From Dimorphilus gyrociliatus (taxonomy: Eukaryota; Annelida; Polychaeta; Dinophilidae), in NCBI GenBank assembly GCA_904063045.1, contig CAJFCJ010000019.1:1503700-1567699 (forward strand): a DNA stretch of 64,000 bases, in the 5' to 3' direction. Made by a program: the position numbers and the translations under genes. Shown here piece after piece: positions 12,701-23,730 of the stretch. The notes beneath the pieces were generated by a model, which worked only from the letters and a program-made list of their open reading frames with translations, did no database searches and was not told the origin of the DNA. Every line of letters starts with the position of its first letter. Positions within the stretch are counted from its first letter, which is position 1.

Positions 12701-15662
12701 GATTATGTTCAAGAAACAGAATTGAGTTATTTTATTACAGACTTTTTACCTTTAGCTGCACAATTGAGAAAAAAAGGTAATCATATTGCTTTTTATAGCT
12801 AAAAATATACTAATACCTTCTTATTTTAAAGCTGGTGAATTTGCTGAAGAAAATAGAATGGTAGAAGCTAGAACATATGATGCTCTTCAAGGTCAAATAT
12901 GGTCCTTATTACCCGCCTTCTGTACCAAGCCAATTGATTTAAAACAGGTATGGAACTTAGCCAAAAGAAATTTAATTTTATATTAATTAAACACGACTTT
13001 TTTCTTGCTAGTCATTCGGCGGAATTGCAAAAGTTCTTGGTATTTCTCTAAACGAACGCCCTGATCTAAGATTAGAGGTTTTACAATCTCTAAGAAAATT
13101 AGTTACTTTCAGTATGGAAAACGGTAGGTTAACGTTGAGTTACTTTTCTAACGAAGTAGTCATTAAAGAATATGAAACATTTTTTAGAGTCAAACAAGAG
13201 TGAAATGCAAAAATATGCAAAAAATTACATTCCCATTCTCTTCAATTTGTATTTGGCAGAGAATAAAAATGATAACCAGGACAAAAAAAGACTAGCAGTT
13301 TTAGAAACAATAAAAGTTTACTTTAATGTGACAGAAAGTTCAGTACGTAAATGATTTTCTGTTGTTAGAAAAACAAACGTTCAATTTATAATTGCTCCTT
13401 TTTTCTAGCTGGTAGACGTGTTTTTCAATAAATGCATACAAAAGATTGAAGAAGAGAAGGATTCAAATTCGAAAAAATATGCACTTCTTGATTTGCAATT
13501 GGCAATGATACCTTTCATAAAACTAGAGAATTTATCAACATTGTTAAAATTGGCTTTAGGAAATATGAAAGTAAGTTAGAAGTTAATTTCACATTCAATA
13601 ATATTTCAACCACAAATTTTAACTTTCAGGATGCCGATCATACAGTACAAAAAAAATCCTATAGAGTGCTTGAAGAAATGTGTTCAAAAGAATCCGAAGA
13701 TTGTAAGAAATGTATAATGGAGAATCTGCCACAATTACAGAAGGACTTATTGGATAGCCTTAGTTCCAGCAGTCCGTCTTCGAAAGGAGTAAGTAAAAGC
13801 TATGTTTTAGTTGTTGCACTCTTATTAAAATAATTTAATATTTCGTCAGCCTCGACTCAACTGCTTGACATTTATTGTGAAACACCTGGAATCTGAAAAT
13901 ACTGATTTCATGGAAACAGTCCTGCCTGAGGTAAGGTTCCATTATTACACTAACTTTCAAATGTTAATACAATTATCAACTACAGGCTATTTTATGCACG
14001 AAAGAAGCTTCTTCGAAAGCTAGACAAGCTGCTTTCAATTTGCTTTTAGAAATGTGTAGAACTTTACAAAGATGGCGTCCTGATCAGTCTACAGAGGAAA
14101 ATATTAAAAATTATCTATATATGGTATTAGCAGGTTTAGCGGGTTCTCCACATATGATATCAACAACGTCTTTGGCTGTATCGAAGATTGTGTATTACTT
14201 TAAAAGTACTATTTTGTTCTTGCTTAAAAACAACTCTAAGTGTATTCTTTTCCACAGAAAATATAGAGAAAGAACTTCTGAGCGACTTAATTGAAATGGT
14301 TTGCGCTTTGCTATCCCACAAAGGAAAAGAAGTTGTCGATTCAGCTTTGACTCTATTGAAAGTTTTATTAGGACAGTTTGACAGGGAATTTCTCTATCCT
14401 GCATTACCTGCTGTGGTAAGTTGTCCGTTTATGAAAATAATGTAATTACTATTGGGATTTGTAATGTTTAGATTAAGAGTTTAATTACTATGAAAGAAGA
14501 GAACAAGCATCACATAAGATCTAAAACAAAAGCAATTTTTGTTAAATTGGTGAAAAAATTTGGGTAAGATGATTATTTATATCATATAGTAACTCTTTAA
14601 TAACAGCGCAAACTTTGAGCAGATTTGAAATCATTCGCAAGTCAGTTCCTGAGTCAATGCACAAATTGCTCAGAGGTATTAAGAAGAAAGAGGATAGGTC
14701 GCAACGCTTAAAAGAGAAATCAAAGGAAGAAGATTCCGAAAGTGAAAATGAATTTGATGCAAAAGCTCAGCCCGATAGGTAAATTAATATTATCACTAAA
14801 TGAAAATATAAAGTCTAATACACGTCTTGTAACAGCATAGAGGAATTGCTGCGAGATACAGACTCTGAGGTCGAGGAAGATGGAAACAAAGAGTCAAATA
14901 AAAAGAAAAAGAAAGTGAAGAAATCAAAAGAAACTAGAAAAGGCGCCTGGATAAAAGAAGGAGATGACGATGAAATTGTTGACTTTTTAGGTGGCTCATT
15001 AGCCAAACAAGTTATGGGTACGCACCGATGTTATTACATTGACAATAATTTGATTTATAAATAATTTAATCACATTTATCATCAGCTTCCAAGCCCCAAA
15101 GTGACAAACGATCCAAAGAAAAAGATAGTAATAGAGGATTTAAAACAACAAAGGATGGAAAACTTATTATAGCCGATGAAGAGGATGAAAAGTCCGCCAA
15201 AAAGCCCAAAGCAGTGAAGGAAGAAGAAATAGATAATTTAAGTGAACTTTTAGATGCCATGGGAGGGCATAGAAAACGAAAACACAAAACTGCTGTCGAT
15301 AGTGATGACGAGGTACCAATGAAGTACCAAGCCGGTGGTAGTGGTATTCATAGACCTACCCCTCATTCTAATAAAACCGATAGCGAAGATTTTGGAGCCG
15401 GCCAATACAAATCCAAAAAAGCAGGAGGTGACGTAAAGAGAAAGGGTAAACCCGATCCTTTCGCATACGTGCCCTTACAAATGTCGGCATTGAATAAGAG
15501 GTTCGTTTTTTTATTTTCATTATTGTCAATATTTAAGTCATTACTAAAAATATTTTTAGGAAAAAAGCGAAATTGGCAGGAAAATTTAAGAACATCGTAA
15601 AAGGAGCACAGAAAGGTGCAGCTAAAGGCCAAAAAGCCAGAAGCAAACTAAAAAGGAAGTAG
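9799..15662 (+). CDS. RRP12: RRP12-like ribosome biogenesis HEAT-repeat protein
   Basis: RRP12 is a nucleolar HEAT-repeat protein that helps mature and export pre-40S (and pre-60S) particles. The start codon at 9799 opens a very basic N-terminus (MAVGKKNVRVKGANSKG), followed after a 456-base first intron by the conserved segment with FSTWASNWTSCTNTTFSRIHRYW. More than 20 exons of helical repeats follow, with the NUC173-type region in the middle (around 11500-12600). The C-terminal third is Lys/Asp/Glu-rich (from 14650), as in the family, and ends KARSKLKRK before a TAG at 15660-15662. The length of roughly 1250 residues fits animal RRP12. Almost all introns are 50-80 bases; the first is the exception. 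The family call is secure; individual exon ends were read by eye. Confidence 0.88.
9945..10400 (+). other. RRP12 intron 1, unusually long for this genome
   Basis: A 456-base GT-AG intron, six to eight times the local norm. It is AT-rich. I looked for a box C/D or H/ACA snoRNA, common in introns of ribosome-related genes, and found no convincing C and D boxes or stem-flanked ACA. It may hold transcriptional control elements, but nothing specific is visible. Confidence 0.6.
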
Positions 15663-15842
15663 TATTGACTAAGAAAATATTTGTTAAGAAGAATCATGAA
15701 ACATCTTTTAATTGAGGAATGCTTTGTATAGGTTATCTGATTTGGTTAATATTGTACGATTTAACATTTAAATTTCTTGAATAAGTATTTTCGTAGAAAA
15801 ATAAAAATTTATAGAAAGCAACTAATATGCAGTTATTTCCTA

Positions 15843-16839
15843 TTATAACTTTTCACACTTATCAATTCTCCATTTTCTATGTTGTCTTCTTTTGTAATAG
15901 CAAAATATTTCAAAACAAGTAACTAATAATGCACAAATAATCATAAAAAACAAAATTAAAAACAACCCCCATAATGGTACCCTTTTTCTGATTTCTCGAC
16001 CTTTAGATCTAACTTCGTACTGAGTGAAACCTTTATCTATTTGACAGTCCCTAGAAGAATGTGCCCCTTTCCATTGAGTTACTGTTCCAGCAGGGCATTC
16101 AAAGCAAACAACTTGACCAGGTTTCTCTTGATAAAATCCATAACCACAAGAATAGCAATTGTTTTGTTGCTCAAAAAATCCAGGCAAACACGGAGTGCAA
16201 TGTTTGTTACCAAAAGTTTGATTAATTCCATCTCTCTAAAGAATTTTCACATTCATTATTAAAATAAATATACTGTATTTATATCCATGACGCTTACTTT
16301 TAAGTAGCCGCTTGGACAATCGCTTTCAATAGTCTTAAGTTTCCTCCAAACGTGAATATAAATAATTTTCCTTAAAACTGATCGAATTCCGTGTTTTTTA
16401 GCTTCCAAAAAGCTTGTATAAATACCACTATCACTCATCATTACAGGAAAAATCTTTATCCTCCCATCTTCGTAAATAACAAATCTTTGACGAGGTAGTT
16501 TTATTATACTTTTAGAAGAATCAAACCATGTATAGGTTATGTCTGTTAAATGAATATACCAATACTGTCTTGGCGGTTCGAGGAATATGCCACTATTTTC
16601 TTCGACCCATTCGTGATATTCAGTAAACCATTGCCTATGTCCATACCATTCTTCTGTTACATTAGATTGGTTATACTATTTGAATAATTATCAAACATTA
16701 CGGAAATTAATATTAATTCATTTTTCAAACGTTTTACCGTAAAGCGATTCATATTAATATTCATAAGATTTTCAAAGGTCAAAATCACTTTAACATTTGT
16801 CACAGCAATGAAAAGTTGAGAAATAGTAAATTGAATCAT
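15843..16839 (-). CDS. ZPBP-like Ig and Cys-rich membrane protein
   Basis: Three visible exons on the minus strand. The first (from Met at 16839) joins by a phase-0 intron of about 70 bases to an Ig-like segment with ITYTWFDSSKSIIKLPRQ and SDSGIYTSFLE (the usual Ig F-strand Cys is Ser). The last exon has a cysteine-rich part of CxxC units (HCTPCLPGFFE, CYSCGYGFYQ, CFECPAGT), then one transmembrane helix (VPLWGLFLILFFMIICALLV), a short basic tail and a stop at 15843. The Ig-like block plus this Cys-rich region resembles zona pellucida-binding proteins (ZPBP/ZPBP2) of sperm acrosomes, but vertebrate ZPBP has no C-terminal membrane anchor. The 5' end is uncertain: a further signal-peptide exon could lie upstream. 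A perfect CRE site sits 15 bases before the start. Confidence 0.45.
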
Positions 16840-17498
16840 AATTCAAATGAATATGACGTCATTTCAAAGTAGTATGTTAGCTACTCGAAAAAAATTTTAT
16901 TCCTTTATCATTGATGAATATTTATGTTCAATATCTTGTCTAAGTAAAAAAGGAACTGTTAGCACAATTTTATCTTTACAATCAATATATTTAGATATAA
17001 TCTACGATTGTACATTACATTGTAAAACTTTAGTGACAGTCACAAAAAGGTAGGACAATGCGGTTATTCTATTCAATTATTTAGATACCTTAAAGTAGAA
17101 CTTTGGAAACTTTTAATCTATTTTGCAGTATAACTCTATTTTCAAACACAATGTGCTAGCTTGATGTCTATGGTGGGCTATTAAATTATGATAAATCTAG
17201 TTTGTACAAAGATATCTATTATCTTAATATTGTCTCTTAATAATAAAGAAACTTATTTTGTTTTTATCTTATTATCGCTCAAAAATGAGTATGAAACTAT
17301 GTATAAAGACCAACTAATTCTTATAGAATATTTAAAATAAATATTCAGTGTTAACTCTTCAATAACTCTATCAATGTTAGTTATATAAAGAATCTATATC
17401 ATAAAAAAAGCATACGATCCTTTCCCCAAAATACAGATAAAACAGCCGCTACTTTTTTATTTTGAAAAATTTCTGAACAGTATATATTGCGAATTTTC
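16840..17498. other. AT-rich gap with no assignable gene
   Basis: Between the ZPBP-like gene and the orphan exon. A plus-strand open frame runs 16847-17053 but has no recognisable product, and no upstream exon could be linked with confidence to the exon at 17499. The region probably holds the promoter and 5' sequence of the minus-strand gene. Confidence 0.5.
16854..16861. promoter_or_regulatory. perfect CRE palindrome (TGACGTCA)
   Basis: The eight-base cAMP-response element TGACGTCA lies 15 bases upstream of the start codon of the ZPBP-like gene. CRE sites bound by CREM control many spermatid genes in vertebrates, which would suit a sperm protein. One site is expected about once per 65 kb by chance, so only its position gives it weight. 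Confidence 0.35.
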
Positions 17499-17663
17499 AG
17501 CTAAAGGGGGCCTTGCAAATATTTAGCGATACAATATCGTTTAGTAAAAAACAAGGCCCTATTACGGAAAATGTCTATGGCGACAATGAAAAAACAGAAT
17601 TCTATGATGTAGAAGCAGAAATTGAGCCGATAGATTGGTGTAGAAAAATTTTAACGAGTACTT
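17499..17663 (+). CDS. orphan terminal exon, unknown protein
   Basis: A polypyrimidine-poor but valid acceptor (gaattttcag) precedes 54 sense codons and a TAA at 17661-17663. The peptide is acidic and ends EIEPIDWCRKILTST; it also has KKQGPITENVYGDNEKTEF. Its composition looks like a real C-terminus rather than random AT-rich translation. I do not recognise the family and could not find the preceding exons. It could be the last exon of a short gene on the plus strand, a remnant of a lost gene, or a chance frame. Confidence 0.3.
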
Positions 17664-17818
17664 AAATTGCCCAGGAAGTTAATAGAATAGTTTTTAAATA
17701 CGCCTTCTGCTAAACATTTATAATAACCCGTCTTCCTTCGACGAATTATTTTGTATTCTGAGCGCCATCTATTAACAAAAGTGATTTACACTCTTCCACC
17801 AGAAAAAAGGATAAAAAT

Positions 17819-19865
17819 ATGAACCTACGACATCTCTTAACCTATGTTCCCAAGAGAATTGTAATTTTTGGTATATTAGTAATATTCTCAGTGTTTTATA
17901 TAAAAAATCACCTTATTGGACACCATTTATTGTATGTAACACACAACTTGGTGCACGACGTGCAGCGTGCAGATGAAATGGAAGAGAATTTTCTAAAAAA
18001 TTTCCAACATAGCAGCGACAAATACATATTGGATACACCCAACTGTAAAATTGAGAACCTCCATCCATTTGATTCAAGTATTAAACCTTTAGTGTATGGA
18101 CATAAACCAGAAGAGTGCATAAATAAAGTCTGGTTGCAGCCACTTACCTATCTAAAAAATGGAATTTTGAGCATTAATTCTACGATTCAAAATAGATATT
18201 TCTCATCAGCTATTCGATCTGTTCGAACCTGTAAATACCGAGCAGTTATTCGACCAAAAGGAGATGATTTCAATATAAAATACGGAAAGCCAGTCACGTT
18301 TTCAAAATCTGTAGAAGTGAAGAGTGAATTCATATTTGTTGTATGCTACAATTTTCTATGGTGGAAACTGTATGAAAATTTTCATTCTCAAGTGGTAAAA
18401 AAACACAAAGAACCACGCCAAGTTGACGACAAAAGATTAAATGTTCTACTTTTAGGTATTGATTCTATGTCAAGATTAAATATGTTGCGTCATATGAGCC
18501 ATCTACGTAAGATCTTAATAGACAACGGTGCTATTGAAATGACTGGTAAGTAATTATTCATGCCTGTATAAAAGATTAAAATTTTGTAATATTTATAATA
18601 TGATATCTTTGCAACAGCTTTAAATAAAGTAGCAATGAATACCTTGGTAAATCTCACTCCAATGCTTACTGGAAAATTTTTAAAAGAATTTCCTGATATA
18701 GATAGTAATACACCATTTGACAATTATCCATATATTTGGAAAAATTTCTCATCGTCTGGTTACGCTACTCTGGAGTCTGAAGATGCAATGATGGCTTTCA
18801 ACTATTTAGCAGGAGGATTTAAAAATCCTCCAACCGATCATTATACAAGACCTTTTATGTTAGCTGCAGATTTCTCTGAATTGGATAAAAATTCTGCATC
18901 TAAGATTTGCTTGGGACCAAAAACTCGAATTCAAATTTTATTGGAGTATTTAAATGATTTTATAAAGTATGGTCTATCAAAACTATTTAATTTATCAATT
19001 GTTTATAGTCTGCTTTGTTTCTCTCTCTAGATCGTACGAAAATATTCCTCATTGGGCTCTTATGTTTTTATCTTCTGCTTCTCACAACTATGCAAACGAC
19101 GTATCGAGAGTTCGTCATTTATACGAAGATTTTATAGTAAATTCTTTCAAGTCTGGTGCTTTCGAAAATACTCTTTTGATATTCTTTAGCGACCATGGTA
19201 TTAGGTTTGGTCCTTTGAGGGCAACTCCTCAAGGGTGGTTTGAGGATAGAACACCTTTTATGTTCTTCTGGTTTCCCAAATGGTTTAGGGATGAAAATAA
19301 ACATTTAATTGATAATTTGAAAACAAATAGTCGACGTCTAATTACGTTTTTTGATGTTCATGAAACTCTTAAAGACATTCTAAAATTCGAACCAAACAAA
19401 ATTATTAACAGACAGATTTCTTTAAACCAGAGGGGCATCAGTTTGTTTAACAAAGTTCCACTAAATCGAACGTGCATATCAGCTCAGATACCGCTCGAAT
19501 ATTGTGTTTGTTCTTCTTCAACTACCGCAAAGCTAAGTAGGAAAGAAATAAACAGAGGAGCTAATTTTATGGTCAATCATCTAAACAAGTTAATATCAAT
19601 TGAGGCCTATCACTGCGTACAGTTGAAACTTCTACAGATAATAGACGCAAAAAGGCTGGGCCAAGAAAAAGATTATCTCATCTTATTAACTATACAAGTT
19701 GCTCCATCTAGTGCTATATTTGAAGGTATATTGAAGGTAAATAGTGACAATACAATAAGACTTCAGGGAGATATTAATAGAACTAATAAATATGGAAAAC
19801 AGTCTCACTGTGTTAAAACTCGAGCAATAAGAGAATTTTGTATGTGCAAAGACGTTGCAGTATAA
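17819..19865 (+). CDS. DUF229 protein (alkaline-phosphatase superfamily)
   Basis: Three exons with clean junctions (G|CT at 18546/18618 and AA|A at about 18967/19030). The product is about 600 residues: a type II membrane protein with one N-terminal helix (IVIFGILVIFSVFYI, residues about 13-27), a lumenal stem, and the DUF229 domain. Visible family motifs are NVLLLGIDSMSR (metal ligand and nucleophile region), PIWALMFLSS-like HWALMFLSSASHNY, and FFSDHGIRFG (second metal site). Invertebrates carry many copies of DUF229 genes; their substrates are not well known, and the fold suggests a phosphatase, sulfatase or phospho-group transferase. The C-terminal 200 residues are cysteine-containing and less conserved. 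It is convergent with HSBP1, 268 bases between stops. Confidence 0.85.
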
Positions 19866-20133
19866 ATTGAAAGAAATGTATTTTTTTGTTCTTATTTGAA
19901 AATGAGATTTGAAATTTGCGTTTGAAAATCATTCCTATTGTTTCAAGACTATTGCCAAAATTTTACTGTTATTACAAGGCGTTGTTAAAAGAATGTTGAC
20001 TTGTAATTATTTATACAGAAAAAAAATATAAATATGTGATTTGAAAACCTTTTTTGTATTTTTATCAAATTCACGAAAGGTGCTAATACTCTAGAATACT
20101 ATATCTAATGTCGAATTATCTTCATTACATCTT

Positions 20134-20898
20134 TTAACGTGCATCTTCGACACCAGCCTGAGTCATCAGATCAGCAATATTCTTCTCCAAATCGTCAATT
20201 CTCTGACCCATTTCATCAAGTAAGCATAAAGTTAAGGAAGGTATAATATTTCATTATTTATATTATTCAATAAGTTATTTACCTTAGTGATTATTACATT
20301 ATTAAAGAAACTGTAATTTTATTAGTGTTTTAAAATATATATTATATATAAGAAACCGACAAAAATTTATGAAAAGGTCTTATCTAAAGTTTACTTATAC
20401 TCTTTTCCAGAAAAGAGCTTTACGATCTATACCTATCAGAATTTTTTTTATATATAATATAAAAAATCTGGTTCAAAAGAAACTTAGTTGACAAAATGAT
20501 TTTCGCAGGTAATTCAATACAATTCAATTGATTATTTGTCTTATCGATTTCTAATGCTTTCGCCTCCACCTTCACTTAATGGTTTGACCATTAAATTACT
20601 CTCTCTTTAGAACATTCTATTGAAATTATTAAATAAAATGAATTTATAAAACATTATTTCCATATTTCAAACTTAAAAAAAGGATATTTCTATTCAAAAC
20701 TTGGTCGCTCATGGTTTGAAATTTGTCCTGCATTTGCTGCATTATGTTCTGGACCTGTTTGAACAGATTCAAACGATGAAATTCTGAAACAATATGTAAA
20801 TTAATAATTTGAACACTTACGAATTGTGTCAACTCTTGAACAGATTTTGGATCAGAGTTTGCTACTGTGAAATCGCGGTTAGCGTTAGTCGTTTCCAT
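20134..20898 (-). CDS. HSBP1: heat shock factor-binding protein 1
   Basis: Small coiled-coil hexamer that binds HSF1 trimers and also assists WASH complex assembly in other animals. Three exons (20821-20898, 20688-20754, 20134-20219) add to 231 bases, that is 76 residues, the same length as the human protein. Sequence blocks are [31 protein letters not shown], then [20 protein letters not shown], closely matching the family. The second intron is a U12-type AT-AC intron, listed separately. Without it the conserved [11 protein letters not shown] heptads cannot be joined. The gene is divergent from SCLY. Confidence 0.95.
20220..20687 (-). other. U12-type AT-AC intron in HSBP1
   Basis: Read on the minus strand, the intron starts ATATCCTTTT (20687 downwards), the exact minor-spliceosome donor, and ends TTAC. 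The branch motif TTCCTTAAC lies at 20231-20239, its adenosine 12-13 bases from the 3' end, the distance required by U12 introns. Splicing here joins AGA A|TT GAT and restores the conserved HSBP1 heptads; no GT-AG alternative does. Length 468 bases, much longer than the U2 introns nearby. Confidence 0.93.
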
Positions 20899-21432
20899 CG
20901 CAATCTTCCTGTTTGTGTTTGAGATTGACGAAATTGCTTTAACCAGTTTTAGATCAAGTCTAGCCTGGAACCTTATTCGATTCCAATAGTATGGCTCACA
21001 AGATAGTAATCCGGTATCTGTAACGAGGCTTTTGCTTATTACACTGAATGATTGTAAAATTGAAGATAAATAATTAGGTGATTAAAGACAACTATTCATA
21101 GATACTAATTAATATTCAACAATCCATAAGTTAACTTGCATGACATATAGTAGAAATGGTAATATAGCTATAACTCGGAAAGTAAAATTGTAACATTTTT
21201 CCTAATGACGAGTTGTCATCATATTACTTTACTACGAATAAGACAGCTTCTTAGTAAAAAAAAGATATGGCCATTTTAAAAAAAAGATTTTAAATGAAAT
21301 TTTCTTTTACGATTACAATCCAAATTTGAAATAAACAAATAATAACAAAAAGAATTAGATATAAATCATAATGATCTTTATCTTAGTATGGATGATGTAA
21401 TAGTTACGTAACTTCCTATTTCTTTTTCTAGG
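20899..21432. other. HSBP1/SCLY divergent promoter gap
   Basis: 534 AT-rich bases between two divergent start codons. A strong polypyrimidine tract and acceptor (tttctttttctag) abuts the SCLY start codon, so SCLY either has a 5'-UTR intron in this gap or receives a trans-spliced leader. No further gene seen. Confidence 0.6.
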
Positions 21433-22566
21433 ATGGAAGCAGCAAAAATTTACTTGGATTACAATGCTACGACCCCAGTAGCTCCCGAAGTTGTTGAAGT
21501 TGTTTCCCATAGCTTAAAGGACCTTTGGGGCAACCCAAGCAGCTCGCATGAATATGGTTTCAAAGCAAAAGAAGCTATTGCAAAGTCGAGAAATGAGCTA
21601 GCTAAAATGATAGGAGCGACATCTCATGAAATTATTTTCACTTCTGGTGGAACTGAAGCAAATAATATGGTCATTGAAAGTATAACGAAGCTGTATACGA
21701 ACGCGCATATTATTACAACTACACTTGAACATCCGTCTATAAAACAACCTTTGGAACACGTCCCTGAAAGCATATCAGTGTCGTATATCTCAGCTAAAGA
21801 ACAAAGTGGGTGTGCCGTTGACGTTGAAGATGTTATTTCAGCAATAAGGCCGAACACAAAATTAGTCAGCATTATGTTAGCAAACAACGAAACTGGAGTA
21901 ATTCAACCAATTAGAGAGATAGCTAATGCTGTTAAGCAATTAAATCCTAAAATTCTCGTTCATACCGATGCTGCTCAAGCCATTGGAAAAATTCCTGTTA
22001 ATGTTAACAATTTGAATGTTGATCTTTTGACCATAGTTGGTCATAAGTTTTATGGTCCTCGTAATGGGGCGTTATACATTCGCTCAGGATGCAAAATACT
22101 ACCTTTAATGTATGGTGGTAATCAAGAATCAACCTTAAGATCAGGAACAGAAAATACTCCAATGATAGTCGGTCTAGGAGAGGCCGCCAGATTAGTAAAC
22201 TGTAACCTTAAGTCATACAGCACAAAATATGCAACAGTTAGAGATTATATGGAGGAAAAGCTAAAGGAATTGCCGAATGTTATTATTAATGGACAGAGTG
22301 ATGTGAGAGAACGTTTACCAAATACTTGTAATGTGTCATTTCTTGGATTCAATGGTAGGGAAATATTGAAAAAGTGTCAAGTTACGTTGGCCAGCACAGG
22401 CGCAGCATGCCATTCTAGTGAAACGAAAGTTTCATCTATTTTGTTGGCATCGGGGATACCAAAAGAGAGAGCCGCGGGAGCAGTGAGATTAAGTATAGGG
22501 AGGGAGACAACCTTTTCTGACATTGATATTGTAGTGAAAGAGCTAAAAGAAATTGTTTCTAAATAA
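21433..22566 (+). CDS. SCLY: selenocysteine lyase
   Basis: PLP enzyme that splits selenocysteine into alanine and selenide, feeding selenium back to selenophosphate synthesis. A single uninterrupted coding exon of 377 residues. The N-terminus IYLDYNATTPVAPEV is typical of the NifS/SCLY family. The substrate loop motif FTSGGTEANN, the PLP lysine in VGHKFYGPR (Lys about 205), and the catalytic Cys in STGAACHSSE (Cys about 326) are all present. RSGTENTPMIVGLGEA and RLPNTCN favour SCLY over the mitochondrial desulfurase NFS1, as does the lack of a targeting peptide. It is an intronless gene among intron-rich neighbours, though a 5'-UTR intron is likely. The selenocysteine tRNA gene lies 36 kb away in this window. 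Confidence 0.92.
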   Translation: MEAAKIYLDYNATTPVAPEVVEVVSHSLKDLWGNPSSSHEYGFKAKEAIAKSRNELAKMIGATSHEIIFTSGGTEANNMVIESITKLYTNAHIITTTLEHPSIKQPLEHVPESISVSYISAKEQSGCAVDVEDVISAIRPNTKLVSIMLANNETGVIQPIREIANAVKQLNPKILVHTDAAQAIGKIPVNVNNLNVDLLTIVGHKFYGPRNGALYIRSGCKILPLMYGGNQESTLRSGTENTPMIVGLGEAARLVNCNLKSYSTKYATVRDYMEEKLKELPNVIINGQSDVRERLPNTCNVSFLGFNGREILKKCQVTLASTGAACHSSETKVSSILLASGIPKERAAGAVRLSIGRETTFSDIDIVVKELKEIVSK

Positions 22567-22670
22567 AAATCACAACGCATATTTCTTTCATTTTTTATTT
22601 TATTCAAATCGGCAAAAAACCAGTTGGGGTCAACATAATTAAAACGTCCTTCAACAACATCGGCTGTTTC

Positions 22671-23730
22671 TTAACGAGCAGCCAAACCGACTTGCCAAAC
22701 ACGGATGAGGTTGTCAGTATAGCCAGCAAAGAGAGTTTGGCCATCAGCCGACCATGCGAGGCAAGTACACTCTGGAGCACGAGCATTGACAACATCTGGA
22801 CGAAGTTCGTCAACAACGACTTTTCCTTCCAAATCCCAGATCTTAATAGAAGGTCCGGTAGCAGCACACAACCAGTATCTGTTGGGGCTGAAGGTGAGAG
22901 CGTTGATGATGTCTCCACTGTCCAAAGTATACAAATGCTTTCCTTCATTTAAGTCCCAGAGCATAGCTTGTCCGTCTTTGCCACCAGAGGCACAAAGAGA
23001 ACCATCTGGAGAGACAGCTACGTAGTTCAAATAGCCGGTATGACCATAGTGGTTGGTCTTTAGCTTGCAGTTGGTCAAGTTCCAGACCTTGATAAGTCTG
23101 TCCCAACCGCTGGATACGATGATGGGATTTTGTGTGTTTGGTGAAAATCGAACACAAGATACCCAATCGGTATGTCCTTCTTCTTGTTGGATAGTGTATT
23201 TGCAAACACCCAAAGTGTTCCACAATTTAATAGACTTGTCTCGGGAGCCAGATACAATTTGGCGGTTGTCAGCTGAGAAAGCTACGCTAAGGACGTCCTT
23301 GGTGTGGCCAAGAAATCGGCGAGTAGTTACTCCACTATAAAATTTTTTACATATGTTAACGAAATTTTGTACAGTTTTCCTACCACTTACTTAGATAAAT
23401 CCCACAATCTTAGGGTGCTATCCCAAGAGCCAGACAAAGCAAATTGACCATCTGAGGACATGACTACATCAGAAACGAAGTGGCTATGTCCACGGAGAGC
23501 TCTTTGGGGGACACCGTAGTTGCTGCCAGCATCATCACGGGTAAGTTTCCACATGATGAGGGACTTGTCTGTGTGAAATACTGAGTTTAAAACACTTTAA
23601 CGTGAATATAAGTACACGCACCTCTCGATGCCGACAAGATCATGTCGGGATATTGGGGAGTGGTGGCAATTTGGGTAACCCAACCACCATGTCCTTGAAG
23701 GACACCTCTCATAACCATCTGTTCACCCAT
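22671..23730 (-). CDS. RACK1: RACK1 ribosomal scaffold, WD40 propeller
   Basis: Seven-bladed WD40 protein bound to the 40S head near the mRNA exit, also a scaffold for PKC signalling. Three coding exons. The start at 23730 ([22 protein letters not shown]) is chosen over in-frame upstream non-conserved codons. Blades include [40 protein letters not shown], the [25 protein letters not shown] repeat, and the last blade ending [11 protein letters not shown] with TAA at 22671. The length of about 317 residues is standard. The stop lies 104 bases from the SCLY stop on the opposite strand. Confidence 0.97.

Noticed and set aside
17030-17085. A VTVTK..VGQCG-like stretch on the plus strand, resembling the start of delta or epsilon tubulin
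   Set aside because: The two parts are in different frames, nothing tubulin-like follows, and a five-residue match is expected by chance in six frames of 64 kb.
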